Source: DASWJZ01 sp963814905 (GTDB lineage: Bacteria; Pseudomonadota; Alphaproteobacteria; Rhizobiales; Afifellaceae). From it: a stretch of DNA of 64,000 bases. A program made the translations under genes and the position numbers. Positions 43,546 through 52,699 of this stretch are shown piece after piece; the stretch's first letter is position 1; the number at the start of each line of letters is the position of its first letter. The notes below the pieces were generated by a model. The model ran no database searches, was not told the origin of the DNA, and was given only the letters and a program-made list of their open reading frames with translations. The stretch lies in assembly GCA_963814905.1 (NCBI GenBank), contig CAWFEM010000012.1:186001-250000 (forward strand), in the 5' to 3' direction.

Positions 43546-43551
43546 GGCGCT

Positions 43552-43585
43552 GACGCGCCGGCGGAATAGCCCCCGCCGGCGCGTC
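43552..43585. terminator. Strong bidirectional hairpin terminator
   Basis: A perfect 13-bp stem (43552-43564 with 43573-43585) around an 8-base loop, 7 bp after the propeller gene stop and 11 bp before the convergent phoD stop. GTTTCC follows on the plus strand. It can serve both genes. Confidence 0.75.
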
Positions 43586-43595
43586 GTTTCCTGCG

Positions 43596-45155
43596 TCAGC
43601 CGAGCTTCGGCTCCAGGTCGACCGCCCACAGCGCGTTGTCGGCGGCGTCGCGCAGCGTCACCGTCATGACGCGCGTGTCGGCGGAAATCGCCACATGACC
43701 GAAGAACTGCATGCCTTCCGACGGCGCCAGGTTTGCCTGGCCTTCGGGCGGCGCCTTCACGAATTTCAGCTCCGGCCCGAAGGTCGATTCCAGCTTGTTC
43801 GGGCCGAACGTGCCGGCATGGATCGGACCGGACACAAACTCCCAGAACGGATCGAAATCCTGGAACGCCGCCTTGTCGGGATTGTAGTAGTGCGCGGCTG
43901 TGTAGTGCACGTCGGCGGTGAGCCAGACGACGTTCTTCACGCCCGCATGCTTGATGAAGGAGAGGAGCCCGGCAAGCTCCAGCTCGCGGCCGAGCGGCGC
44001 GCCGTCGTCGCCCTGCGCGATCGCCTCGATCTTGACGTCGCCGTCGGGGACGATCAGGCCGAGCGGCATGTCGGCCGCCATCACCTTCCATGTGGCGCGC
44101 GAGGCGGTCAACTCGCGCTTCAGCCAGGCGATCTGCTCAGGGCCCATGAAGTCGGTGTCGTGGCTCGCCGTTGTCTGCTTGTCCTCGCTGTTCGGCCCGC
44201 GATAGGTGCGCATATCGAGGAAGAACACGTCGAGCAGCGGCCCGTAGGAGATTTTGCGGTAAACGCGCTGCGGCTCCGCGAGCGTCGTCGCAATCGGCAT
44301 GAACTCATGGAAGGCGCGCGCGGCATTGGCGGAAAGAAGCTGGATCGATTTCACCGCGTAGCGGTCGTCGTCGGCGAGTTCCTTGGAATCGGACCAGTTG
44401 TTCATGACCTCGTGGTCGTCCCACTGCGTCAGTACCGGCACTTCGGCGTAGAGGGCGCGGATGTTCTTGTCGGTCAGGTTGTATTTGTACTGGCCGCGGA
44501 ACTCGTCGAGCGTCTCGGCGACCTTGGTCTTTTCCGGAATGATGATGTTTTTCCAGTTGGTGCCGTCGGGAAGCGCGACGTCCTCCTGCATCACGCCGTC
44601 GGAATAGACGTTGTCGCCGGAGTGGATGAAGAAGTCCGGCCGGTGCTTCAGCACCGTCGCATAGGCGGTCATGCCACCGCGCGCTTCGTCGATGCCCCAG
44701 CCCTGGCCGGCGGTGTCGCCCGACCAGACGAAGGAGACGTCGCGGAGCCCCGTCGGCGCTGTCCTGAACCGCCCGACAACCGACTCGCTGACGGAATTCA
44801 CGTCGTTCAGGTCTTCAAACAGCACCCGATAGAAGATGTCCTGGTCGCTGGGCAGGCCCTCCGCCATCAGCTTGGCGGTGAAATCGGTCGTCGGAAGAGC
44901 GTTCAGCGCCGGGACCCGGACGCTGTCCTTGAAGCTTTCGGTCGTCGACCATTCGAACAGCGCGCGCGACGGGCGGTCGGCCCGCGCCCACAGCACCGCG
45001 CGGTCGGCGCCGATGTCGCCCGACTGCACACCGTGCGTCACCATCGGACGCGACTGCGCCCGGCTAATGCCCGGGAACGCGAAAGCGGACGCCGCCGCAG
45101 CACCTGTCGCGGCGGAAGAAAGCAGGAATTTTCGGCGAGACACCTGGATGTTCAT
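43596..45155 (-). CDS. phoD: Alkaline phosphatase D (PhoD family), Tat-exported
   Basis: Periplasmic phosphodiesterase/phosphatase of 519 aa. A twin-arginine signal SRRKFLLSSAA (residues 6-16) is followed by a hydrophobic stretch ending SRAQS. Metal-ligand motifs: WSGDTAGQGWG, FFIHSGDNVYSDG, TQWDDHEVMNNW and VWLTADVHYTAAHY, as in the calcium/iron PhoD enzymes. GAGGAGGGG lies before the ATG at 45155. It releases phosphate from organic esters, and a candidate Pho box lies upstream at 45191-45230. Confidence 0.94.
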   Translation of the reverse strand: MNIQVSRRKFLLSSAATGAAAASAFAFPGISRAQSRPMVTHGVQSGDIGADRAVLWARADRPSRALFEWSTTESFKDSVRVPALNALPTTDFTAKLMAEGLPSDQDIFYRVLFEDLNDVNSVSESVVGRFRTAPTGLRDVSFVWSGDTAGQGWGIDEARGGMTAYATVLKHRPDFFIHSGDNVYSDGVMQEDVALPDGTNWKNIIIPEKTKVAETLDEFRGQYKYNLTDKNIRALYAEVPVLTQWDDHEVMNNWSDSKELADDDRYAVKSIQLLSANAARAFHEFMPIATTLAEPQRVYRKISYGPLLDVFFLDMRTYRGPNSEDKQTTASHDTDFMGPEQIAWLKRELTASRATWKVMAADMPLGLIVPDGDVKIEAIAQGDDGAPLGRELELAGLLSFIKHAGVKNVVWLTADVHYTAAHYYNPDKAAFQDFDPFWEFVSGPIHAGTFGPNKLESTFGPELKFVKAPPEGQANLAPSEGMQFFGHVAISADTRVMTVTLRDAADNALWAVDLEPKLG

Positions 45156-45190
45156 GTGGTTCCCCTCCTCGTGGTGAGAGACGCACTCAC

Positions 45191-45230
45191 ACCACGCGAC
45201 GGTGACGCCGCCGTCACGCGACGATGACGC
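45191..45230 (-). promoter_or_regulatory. Candidate Pho box upstream of phoD
   Basis: Read toward phoD, four 7-mers lie exactly 11 bp apart: GCGTCAT (45224-45230), GCGTGAC (45213-45219), GCGTCAC (45202-45208) and GCGTGGT (45191-45197). The PhoB consensus is CTGTCAY repeated every 11 bp. The best two match at 5 of 7 positions. The array overlaps the end of the next gene and ends 35 bp before the phoD start. Confidence 0.55.
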
Positions 45231-45870
45231 TTTGCCGGCCCGTCGTTGTCATTTTTGCGAAGGCGGCATATTCCGCCGCGTGCGAGCCCTCGTGGTTGGC
45301 CATGCCGGGCTTCGTCAGCCAGCCGAGCCGCGGCGGGATGTAGCTTCGGATCGCGCGGCGCGGGCGCTCGCGCCAGCCGAGGTTGAACGCGGCGTATTTC
45401 GGAAAGAACTCCATCTCCGAATAGGGGAGGTGGTCGTGCACCCACCAGGCCATCGCCTCCCAGTGGCCGTTCCGCTGGTAGTAGGGAATGAGCGCATGCA
45501 CGACGATCGTCGCCATCGCGCCGATCTCGCCGTTGGCGTCGCGTCGGTCCCAGATGTGGCTCGCAAAGCTCTTTTCGTTCTGTGCGCAGTTGAAGCCGCG
45601 CTCGTTGCCGAAGCGGTTCACCTCCGGCGTGCGGTAGGCGGAGCGGATCGAGATGCGCCCGAATTTTTCTCGGAGCGGCTCAAGCAGGGTCGTGCAGAGC
45701 GCGGTGCCGGCGCGAATCGCAAGCTCCGGATCGTCGGGGAGATTGGGGATGCCGTAGAAGCTCGCGATCTCCGAGAAGAGGAAATCGCGCATGAAGAAAT
45801 TCTCGCTGAGCCGCACGCGACCGAGTTCTTCGAGCGCGCGGACGCTTCCCGGTTTCTGCCTCCGCCTCAT
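45214..45870 (-). CDS. M15-like peptidase-fold protein
   Basis: A protein of 218 aa with the text SIRSAYRTPEVNRFGN (about 74-89) followed by ASHIWDRRDANGEIGA and WWVHDHLPYSEMEFFP. The Arg-Tyr-Arg-x-Pro-Glu block and the later His/Asp/His candidates (His105, Asp111, His145/147) resemble M15 D-Ala-D-Ala carboxypeptidases. There is no signal peptide, so a wall role is not certain. The ATG at 45870 overlaps the stop of the permease gene (ATGA), the last gene of an argG-recQ-permease group. Confidence 0.6.
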   Translation of the reverse strand: MRRRQKPGSVRALEELGRVRLSENFFMRDFLFSEIASFYGIPNLPDDPELAIRAGTALCTTLLEPLREKFGRISIRSAYRTPEVNRFGNERGFNCAQNEKSFASHIWDRRDANGEIGAMATIVVHALIPYYQRNGHWEAMAWWVHDHLPYSEMEFFPKYAAFNLGWRERPRRAIRSYIPPRLGWLTKPGMANHEGSHAAEYAAFAKMTTTGRQSVIVA

Positions 45871-47102
45871 ATTCGCATCAATCCCGTCAGCCACAGCCAC
45901 GCGATCGTGACGGCGAAGCTTGCCAGCGTCATCGGTATCCCCGTCCGCGCGAAATCGGAGAAGCTGAGCCGCACGCCCGAGACTGCCGCGCGCTCCGCCA
46001 CGATGATGTTGCAGAGCGAGCCGGTGAGAAGAAGGTTGCCGGCGAAGGTGGAAAGAAGCGCCAGCCCCGCGAGCGTGCCGGTGGAGAGGTCGGGCAGGAG
46101 CTTCAGGATCAGGATCACCGCGGGCACGTTGCCGATGGTGTTGGAGGCGGCGAGGGCGAGCGGGCCCATGACCGTGAGCCGGTCGGGAAGGAGGCCGTTC
46201 GCCGTCAGCCATTCCAGGCCGCTCGCCGCGATCCCGGTCTTGGCGAAGGCCGCCGTCACGCCGAAAAGGCATACGAAAAGCAGCAGGAGCTGCCAGTCGA
46301 CCGCGCCGATCACGGCGCGTGACGAGATGCGGCGCGAAAGGAGCAGCGCGCCGGCGACCGCCAGGGCTGAAAGCTCACGCGGCAGCGGGCTCAGGAAGAG
46401 GGCGATGAGAGCGATCACCGCGACGCTCGCCTTGGCGAGCTGAAACCGGTCGAGGCGCGTGGCGGGTATCGCCTTGTTTTCCGCTTCCACGGGGTGTCCG
46501 GAGAAGGTCTCCCGCCAGGTGGTGAGGACGGCGTAGTAGACCGCCGCAAGCGATAAAGCGGTCGGCGGCAGCGCGAAGCCGACATAGGGCCAGAAGGCGA
46601 TGCCGCTCGCCTGGCCGATCAGGATATTCTGCGGGTTGCCGATCAGCGTCGCGGCGGAGCCGGCATTCGCCGCTCCCGCGAGGGCGATCAGGTAGGGCCG
46701 CGCCTCACGCTTCTGTGCGAGCAGCCCGGCCGCGACGAGCGGCGTCATTGCCACCGCGACGACGTCGTTGGTGAGAAGTGCTGAAAGCAATCCCGTGACC
46801 GCGACGAGCACGGCGAGCAGCGCCTTTGGGTTCTTCGCGGCATGCGTGGCGCGGTCGGCGACCCAGCCGTAGAAGCCGGAGCCCTCGAACTGCGCGGAAA
46901 GGATCATCAGCGCGAAGAGGAGAGCGATGGTCGGCCCGTCGACGGCGCGGCCGGCTTCCGCGAAGGTGAGGTCGCCGGTCGCGAGCAGCACGATCAGCCC
47001 GAGAAGCGCGACGCCGGTGCGGTCCACCGCGAGCCACGGCACCCGCCCCAGCGCCATGCCGACATAGACGAGAATGAAAACGAGGACGGAGAGGGTGGTC
47101 AC
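45867..47102 (-). CDS. SLC13/ArsB-type anion permease
   Basis: Membrane carrier of 411 aa with about eleven hydrophobic segments. GSAATLIGNPQNILIGQASG (about 150-169) is the signature of the ion-transporter superfamily that includes ArsB and the sodium/dicarboxylate carriers, and LAASNTIGNVPAVILIL is the second half's equivalent. The substrate (dicarboxylate, sulfate or arsenite) cannot be told. It starts with GTG at 47102, 17 bp after recQ. Confidence 0.85.
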   Translation of the reverse strand: MTTLSVLVFILVYVGMALGRVPWLAVDRTGVALLGLIVLLATGDLTFAEAGRAVDGPTIALLFALMILSAQFEGSGFYGWVADRATHAAKNPKALLAVLVAVTGLLSALLTNDVVAVAMTPLVAAGLLAQKREARPYLIALAGAANAGSAATLIGNPQNILIGQASGIAFWPYVGFALPPTALSLAAVYYAVLTTWRETFSGHPVEAENKAIPATRLDRFQLAKASVAVIALIALFLSPLPRELSALAVAGALLLSRRISSRAVIGAVDWQLLLLFVCLFGVTAAFAKTGIAASGLEWLTANGLLPDRLTVMGPLALAASNTIGNVPAVILILKLLPDLSTGTLAGLALLSTFAGNLLLTGSLCNIIVAERAAVSGVRLSFSDFARTGIPMTLASFAVTIAWLWLTGLMRI

Positions 47103-47119
47103 GTTTCAATCTCGGACGG

Positions 47120-48916
47120 TCAGCCGTTCCCCGCAAGGACTTCGAGGAACGCTTTGCCGTAGGTTGCGAGCTTCTTGGCGCCGATGCCGTGACATTCGCG
47201 GAGCGCGTCGAGCGTCTGCGGGCGGGCCTCGGCCATGGAGATGAGGGTTCGGTCGGGGAAGACCACATAGGCGGGAACCCCGGTCGCTTCGGCAAGCTCG
47301 CGGCGGAGCCGTTTCAGCGCGGCCAGGAGGTCCGGATCGACGTCGTCGGGAACGGATGCCGCGGCGCGCCGCTGCTTGCGGGTCGGCACCAGCGCCGCGT
47401 CGTGGCGGCGGGAGAAGCCGGCGCGACCGAAAAGCACGTCGCGGCCGCTCTCGGTCAGGCGCCAGGTGCCGAAATGCTCGTAGTCGGGCTCGATGTGGCC
47501 GCTCGCGTAGAGCTGACGGAAGAGGGCGTTCCACTCGCGCTTCGTCATGTCGGCGCCGACGCCGAAGGTCGGGAGCGTGTCATGGCTCCAGCGGGTGACC
47601 GCCTCGTTCGCATCGCCGGTCAGGATGGCGACGAGGTGGCCGGTGCCAAAGCGCTCGCCGGTGCGGGCGACGGCCGAGAGCGCCTTCTGCGCCGCCACCG
47701 TCGCGTCCTCCGCCTGAATGCCGGAGCGGCAGAGATCGCAATTGCCACAGGGCTCGCTCGCCTCGCCGAAATAGGCGAGCAGCGTCTGCCGGCGGCAGGC
47801 CGGTGCCTCGCAGAGCGCCAGGAGCGCATTCAGCCGCTGCCGCTCGATGCGCTTCTGCTCATCGCCGGCCGTGCTCTCCTCGATCTGCTGGCGGCGGAGG
47901 CGGATGTCGTCCATGCCGAAGAGGGTCAGCGTGTCGGCGGGCAGGCCGTCACGCCCGGCGCGTCCGATCTCCTGGTAGTAGGACTCGATCGTCTTCGGCA
48001 GGTCGGCATGCGCCACGAAGCGCACGTCCGGCTTGTCGATTCCCATGCCGAAGGCGACCGTCGCCACCGCCACCACCCCGTCGTCGCGCTGGAAGCGGTC
48101 CTGCGCCGCCTGTCGGACGTCGGTCTCCAGCCCCGCGTGATAGACGACGGCGTCGTGTCCTGCGATGCGCAGGCCCTCGGCGAGCCGCTCCGTGCGCTTG
48201 CGCGACGAGCAGTAGACGATGCCCGATTGCCCGCGATGCGCGGCCACGAAATCGGCGATCTGGCGCGGCGCGCTCTGTTTCGGCTGGAAGGCGAGGGCGA
48301 TGTTCGGCCGGTCGAAGCCGTGCACGAAGATCTTGGGCTCCGCCTCGAAAAGCCGGCGCACGATGTCGATCCGCGTCATGGCGTCGGCCGTGGCGGTCAG
48401 CGCGAGCAGGGGCGGGGAGCCGAGCTCCCGGCGCAGCGTGCCGAGCTGCAGATAGTCGGGGCGGAAATCGTGCCCCCATTGCGAGACGCAATGCGCCTCG
48501 TCGATGGCGAGCCGCGTCAGCCCGATCTTCGCCAGCCGCGCCTGCAGGCCGGGCGCGGCGAGCCGCTCCGGCGCGGCGTAGAGGAGCCGCAGCTCGCCGG
48601 CCGCCGCTTGGTCGAGCGCTGCCATGTTTTCCTCATGCGTGTTGGCGGAGGAGAGCGAGGCCGCCGCAACCCCGAGCGCCCGCATCGCCGCCACCTGGTC
48701 GCGCATCAGCGCGATCAGCGGCGACACGACCAGCGTCAGCCCGCCTTCCACGATGGCCGGGAGCTGGTAGCAGAGCGACTTTCCCGCGCCCGTCGGCATG
48801 ACGGCAAGCACGTCGACGCCCGCCATCACCGCCGCTACCACCTCGTCCTGACCGGAGCGGAGCCTCGGAAAACCGAAGGTCTCGCGCAGCGCCGCGTCGA
48901 GGGCAGGTCGGCTCAA
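47120..48916 (-). CDS. recQ: ATP-dependent DNA helicase RecQ
   Basis: A 3'-5' DNA helicase of 598 aa. Motif I is MPTGAGKSLCYQLP, motif II DEAHCVSQWGHDFRP, the zinc site is CEAPACRRQTLLAYFGE followed by CGNCDLC, and a C-terminal HRDC domain ends AKKLATYGKAFLEVLAG. It starts with TTG at 48916 directly after the argG stop (TAG-TTG), so its expression depends on argG translation. RecQ works in recombinational repair and fork restart. Confidence 0.95.
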   Translation of the reverse strand: MSRPALDAALRETFGFPRLRSGQDEVVAAVMAGVDVLAVMPTGAGKSLCYQLPAIVEGGLTLVVSPLIALMRDQVAAMRALGVAAASLSSANTHEENMAALDQAAAGELRLLYAAPERLAAPGLQARLAKIGLTRLAIDEAHCVSQWGHDFRPDYLQLGTLRRELGSPPLLALTATADAMTRIDIVRRLFEAEPKIFVHGFDRPNIALAFQPKQSAPRQIADFVAAHRGQSGIVYCSSRKRTERLAEGLRIAGHDAVVYHAGLETDVRQAAQDRFQRDDGVVAVATVAFGMGIDKPDVRFVAHADLPKTIESYYQEIGRAGRDGLPADTLTLFGMDDIRLRRQQIEESTAGDEQKRIERQRLNALLALCEAPACRRQTLLAYFGEASEPCGNCDLCRSGIQAEDATVAAQKALSAVARTGERFGTGHLVAILTGDANEAVTRWSHDTLPTFGVGADMTKREWNALFRQLYASGHIEPDYEHFGTWRLTESGRDVLFGRAGFSRRHDAALVPTRKQRRAAASVPDDVDPDLLAALKRLRRELAEATGVPAYVVFPDRTLISMAEARPQTLDALRECHGIGAKKLATYGKAFLEVLAGNG

Positions 48917-50137
48917 CTATTTCTTCCCCAGCCGGTCCCGCATCGCCAGCGTCCGCAGCCTGAGCGCGTTGAGCCGGATGAATCCCGCCGCGTCCTTCTG
49001 GTCGTAGGCGCCCTTGTCGTCCTCGAAGGTGACGAGCGCCTCCGAATAGAGCGACGCCGGCGAAGCGCGGCCGATCACCGTCACGTTGCCCTTGTAGAGC
49101 TTGAGCCGCACCGTGCCCTCGACCATCTCCTGGCTCTTGTCGGCCATGGCCTGGATCATCTCGCGCTCCGGCGAGAACCAGAAGCCGTTATAGATCAGCT
49201 CCGCGTAGCGCGGCATCAGCTCGTCCTTGAGATGCGCCGCACCGCGGTCGAGCGTGAGCAATTCGATCGCCCGGTGCGCGACGTGGAGGATGGTGCCGCC
49301 AGGCGTTTCGTAAACGCCGCGGTTCTTGAGCCCGACGAAGCGGTTCTCCACGAGGTCGAGGCGCCCGATGCCGTTGTCGCGGCCAAGATCGTTGAGCTCC
49401 GCAAGCAGCGTCGCAGGCGAAAGCGCCTTGCCGTTGAGCGAGACGGCGTCGCCCTTCTTGAAGCCGACCTCGATCACCGTCGCCCTGTCGGGCGCAACTT
49501 CCGGTGAGACCGTGCGCTGGAAGACATAGGCCGGCGGCTCGACGTTCGGGTCCTCCAGCACCTTTCCCTCCGAGGAGGAGTGGAGGAGGTTGGCGTCGAC
49601 GGAGAACGGCGCCTCGCCGCGCTTGTCCTTGGGCACGGAAATCTGGTTCTTCTCGGCGAAGTCGACGAGGTCGGAGCGCGACTTGAACGCCCATTCGCGC
49701 CACGGCGCGATCACCTTGATGTTGGGATTGAGCGCGTAGGCGCTGATCTCGAAGCGGACCTGGTCGTTGCCCTTGCCCGTCGCCCCGTGGGCGATCGCGT
49801 CGGCGCCGGTCTCCGCCGCGATCTCCACCAGCCGCTTGGCGATGAGCGGCCGCGCGATCGAGGTGCCGAGCAGGTAGACCCCCTCGTAGAGCGCGTTCAT
49901 GCGGAACATCGGGAAGACGAAGTCGCGCACGAATTCCTCGCGCAAATCCTCGATGTAGATTTCCTTGATGCCGAGCATCTCGGCCTTCTTGCGCGCCGGC
50001 TCCAGTTCCTCGCCCTGGCCGAGGTCGGCCGTGAAGGTCACGACCTCCGCGCCATACTCGGTCTGCAGCCACTTCAGGATGACGGAGGTGTCGAGCCCGC
50101 CGGAATAGGCGAGCACGACCTTCTTTACGTCTGACAT
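48917..50137 (-). CDS. argG: Argininosuccinate synthase
   Basis: Joins citrulline and aspartate with ATP in arginine synthesis. It is 406 aa, full length for the type I enzyme. The PP-loop AYSGGLDTS is at residues 10-18; GATGKGNDQVRFE and FKKGDAVSLNG also fit. The ATG at 50137 is the family start (MSDVKKVVLAYSGG). First gene of a leftward group with recQ, the anion permease and the M15-like gene. Confidence 0.97.
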   Translation of the reverse strand: MSDVKKVVLAYSGGLDTSVILKWLQTEYGAEVVTFTADLGQGEELEPARKKAEMLGIKEIYIEDLREEFVRDFVFPMFRMNALYEGVYLLGTSIARPLIAKRLVEIAAETGADAIAHGATGKGNDQVRFEISAYALNPNIKVIAPWREWAFKSRSDLVDFAEKNQISVPKDKRGEAPFSVDANLLHSSSEGKVLEDPNVEPPAYVFQRTVSPEVAPDRATVIEVGFKKGDAVSLNGKALSPATLLAELNDLGRDNGIGRLDLVENRFVGLKNRGVYETPGGTILHVAHRAIELLTLDRGAAHLKDELMPRYAELIYNGFWFSPEREMIQAMADKSQEMVEGTVRLKLYKGNVTVIGRASPASLYSEALVTFEDDKGAYDQKDAAGFIRLNALRLRTLAMRDRLGKK

Positions 50138-50335
50138 ATTGTCCTCATGCGGGAAGGGGTCGCGGGCTTATAGGACGGGCGAGGGGACGGGCCAAGCCGG
50201 GCAGCGCGCAGCCGCCCTCCGGCCCCGTCCGCAAATCAACGATTACCTGCGCTCAGGCAGGAGCCGTCAGTTCGACCAGGGGGAGGAGGCGCGAATCCTC
50301 CAGCGCTGCGGAGGCCGGCGTCGATCGGTCTTCCA

Positions 50336-50827
50336 TCATCCACCGGCCTTCCGCTCCATGACGAGATGCTCGCTGCCTTCGATCACGGTGCGGCCGATCT
50401 CGCAGAAGCCCTCGCGACGATAGAAGGCAACGCCCTTTTCGTTACGCGCCTCTACGTCGAGCCGCTGCGCCCTGGTCTCCGGATGCTCCGCGACCGCCGC
50501 GGCAAGCAGGCGCCCGCCCACGCCGCCGCGCTGGTGCCCGGGCCGCACGTATAGGCGCGAGATCACGAGCACCGGTGGCTTGCGCGCGTCGGCGAGGATG
50601 TGGCCGACGATTCTGCCTTCATCGACCGCCACCAGAAAGGACGTGCCGGGCGTGTCGAGCTGCTTCCGCAGGTTCTCGACCGTATGCCAGCGGCCGCTCA
50701 CCTCCGTCACCCAGTCCGCGCCGAGAAGCTCCTCATAGGTGTCGTGCCAGGTCTCGGCGAGGAGGGCGCGTACGGCCTGGAGATCGCCTTCCGCGGCGCG
50801 TCGGATCGTGATGTCGCCTTCCGCCAT
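50336..50827 (-). CDS. GNAT family N-acetyltransferase
   Basis: Acetyltransferase of 163 aa: RLYVRPGHQRGGVGGRLLAAAV (residues about 95-116) is the acetyl-CoA-binding block, and NEKGVAFYRREGF is the later family block. The ATG at 50827 has AAAGGA 11 bases upstream; a GTG at 50848 is an alternative. The substrate is unknown. It belongs to the RimI-like small acetyltransferases. The gap to argG (about 200 bp) is without recognisable sites. Confidence 0.85.
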   Translation of the reverse strand: MAEGDITIRRAAEGDLQAVRALLAETWHDTYEELLGADWVTEVSGRWHTVENLRKQLDTPGTSFLVAVDEGRIVGHILADARKPPVLVISRLYVRPGHQRGGVGGRLLAAAVAEHPETRAQRLDVEARNEKGVAFYRREGFCEIGRTVIEGSEHLVMERKAGG

Positions 50828-50899
50828 GGTGCTCGACGTCCTTTCCACCGGATGTAGGTGTTCCGGCGGCGAAGACCAAGCCGCATGCGACCTCCGGCC

Positions 50900-51667
50900 T
50901 CAGATCGAGCCCGCCTCGACCATGTAATTGTTCGCCGTGCACATCGCCGCGTCGTCGGAGGCGAGGAAGAGCGCCATCCTTGCGACATAGACCGGCTCGA
51001 TCAGGTCGGGCAGGCACTGATTGGCGCGATGCCGCTCAAGCGCCTCCGGCGTCGCCCAGAGCGACTTCTGCCGCTCCGTCATGATCCAGCCGGGGACGAT
51101 CGTGTTCACTCTGATGCGATGCTGGCCGAGGTCGCGGGCAAGCGTGCGCGTCATGCCGTGCACGGCGGCCTTGGCGGTCGCGTAGACCGGGAAGCCGCCG
51201 GCAGTCTCCCACCAGGAGTTCGAGCCGAGGTTGATGATCGAGCCGCCGCCGGCGGCGATCATGTCCGGCGCCACGGTCTGGATCGCGAAGAACATATGCT
51301 TCAGGTTCACTGCGATCCGCTCGTCGTAATAGTCCGGCGTGATGTCCTCCCAGCTATGGCGGTCGTCGCGGGCCGCGTTGTTGACCAGAACCGAGGCCGG
51401 TCCGAGCGCCGCCTTCAGGCCGCCGAAGGCCCGCTTCAGCTGATCGATGTCGCGCAGGTCGCAGGTCTCGAAGGCGATCGTGGCGCCTTCGTCTGTGAGC
51501 TCCTTCGCAAGTGCTGCGCCTGCCTTCTCGTCGAGATCGACAAAGCCGACCTTCGAGCCCTGCGCGGCGAAGGCGCGGACCATCTCCATCCCGATCCCGC
51601 TCGCGCCGCCGCTGATATTGACGACCGCGCCCTTCAGGCTCGGATAGATCGCAAAGGCCTTCGACAT
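50900..51667 (-). CDS. Short-chain dehydrogenase/reductase, sugar-dehydrogenase-like
   Basis: SDR of 255 aa. The cofactor motif is ISGGASGIG (about 18-26); NNAARDDR lies near 94; the catalytic Ser is in LGSNSWW and the Tyr-Lys pair in VYATAK. It resembles sugar 1-dehydrogenases of the arabinose/xylose/galactose type (LVNNAARDDRHSWEDI is typical). The ATG at 51667 follows AGAGG. It diverges from the LysE gene across about 140 bp. Confidence 0.85.
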   Translation of the reverse strand: MSKAFAIYPSLKGAVVNISGGASGIGMEMVRAFAAQGSKVGFVDLDEKAGAALAKELTDEGATIAFETCDLRDIDQLKRAFGGLKAALGPASVLVNNAARDDRHSWEDITPDYYDERIAVNLKHMFFAIQTVAPDMIAAGGGSIINLGSNSWWETAGGFPVYATAKAAVHGMTRTLARDLGQHRIRVNTIVPGWIMTERQKSLWATPEALERHRANQCLPDLIEPVYVARMALFLASDDAAMCTANNYMVEAGSI

Positions 51668-51809
51668 TTGAACCTCTTTCTTGTGTGTGTTCGGTGTGGT
51701 GAATGAAAACGGAGCGACCCGCTTCCCGGCGGCGTCCCGGAGATGTCGAAAATCAGCTAGCGGATTTCCGCCCACGCCGCCATTGTGCGCGGCGCCAGGA
51801 GTTGCGCGC

Positions 51810-52457
51810 ATGACCTTTCTTCCGACCCTTCCCGTCTTTGCCGCCTATGTCGCGGCCGTCCTTGTCATCACGTTCACGCCGGGGCCGGACATGACGCTCT
51901 TCCTCGGCAAGGCCATCCGGCAGGGGACGGCGTCCGGCCTCGCCGCCATGTCGGGCGCGACGACGGGTATCCTGATCCACACCACGCTGGTCGCCCTCGG
52001 GCTCTCGGCCCTCATCGCGGCGAGCGCCTCGGCGTTCTTCGTTCTGAAGGTGATCGGCGCGCTCTACCTGCTATGGCTTGCGATCAGCGCGATCCGCCAC
52101 GGCTCGGCGCTCAACATCGATGCGAGCAAGCCCGCCGTTGCCGGCGAGCCGCTCGTGCATGTCTGGGCGAAGGGGCTCGGCGTGAACCTGCTCAATCCGA
52201 AGATCATCATGTTCTTCGTGACGTTCCTGCCGCAATTCGTGGCGGCGAACGACCCGCACGCCGCCGGCAAGCTCCTCTTCCTCGGTTTCATCTTCGTGCT
52301 GGTGGCGACTCCGATCACCGTGGCGATGATCGTCTTCGCGGCGCGGCTCGCTTCGCTGTTGAAGCGCACGCCGCGCGTGATGCGCGCGGTCGATTGGCTC
52401 TTCGCCGGCGTCTTCAGCGCCTTCGCACTGCGGCTGCTGCTGGCGCAGCGCCACTAA
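51810..52457 (+). CDS. LysE/RhtB-family exporter
   Basis: Amino-acid or small-metabolite exporter of 215 aa with six hydrophobic segments. The family signature is ITFTPGPDMTLFLGKAI (about 20-36), followed by LGVNLLNPKIIMFFVTFLPQF. The ATG at 51810 has CAGGAG upstream. The substrate is not predictable from the sequence. Confidence 0.9.
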   Translation: MTFLPTLPVFAAYVAAVLVITFTPGPDMTLFLGKAIRQGTASGLAAMSGATTGILIHTTLVALGLSALIAASASAFFVLKVIGALYLLWLAISAIRHGSALNIDASKPAVAGEPLVHVWAKGLGVNLLNPKIIMFFVTFLPQFVAANDPHAAGKLLFLGFIFVLVATPITVAMIVFAARLASLLKRTPRVMRAVDWLFAGVFSAFALRLLLAQRH

Positions 52458-52460
52458 GAC

Positions 52461-52502
52461 ATGATCCCGAAAAGTGGATGCCGGTTTTCGGAAAAGATCA
52501 TG
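52461..52502. repeat. Dispersed 42-bp intergenic repeat
   Basis: Text from ATGATCCCGAAAAGTGG to GGTTTTCGGAAAAGATCATG with partly palindromic ends (ATGATC and GATCAT). I recognise this as a sequence repeated between genes in many Rhizobiales genomes. There is one copy here, just after the exporter gene. Origin and function are unknown to me. Confidence 0.55.
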
Positions 52503-52699
52503 CTTGGAGAAAAAGGCCGAGCCTCCATTCCGATCCTGTCAGAACGGAAAAGGCTCCAAACCAAGGAGGAGGCGGCCCGTACTATCCCGCGCGGATCGGG
52601 CCGCCCCGGTCTCCCCGAACGCTACTGAAGCCGCGCGGCTACGCTGCCACCGTACCGCTGTTCTGAAGACTCGGCAATGCGAAGTCGGCGGTGCGCCGC

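Noticed and set aside
45202..45217. Hairpin GTGACG-CCGC-CGTCAC as a terminator of the M15-like gene
   Set aside because: The stem is short, overlaps the stop codon and has no T tract. The 11-bp phasing of the region fits a Pho box better.
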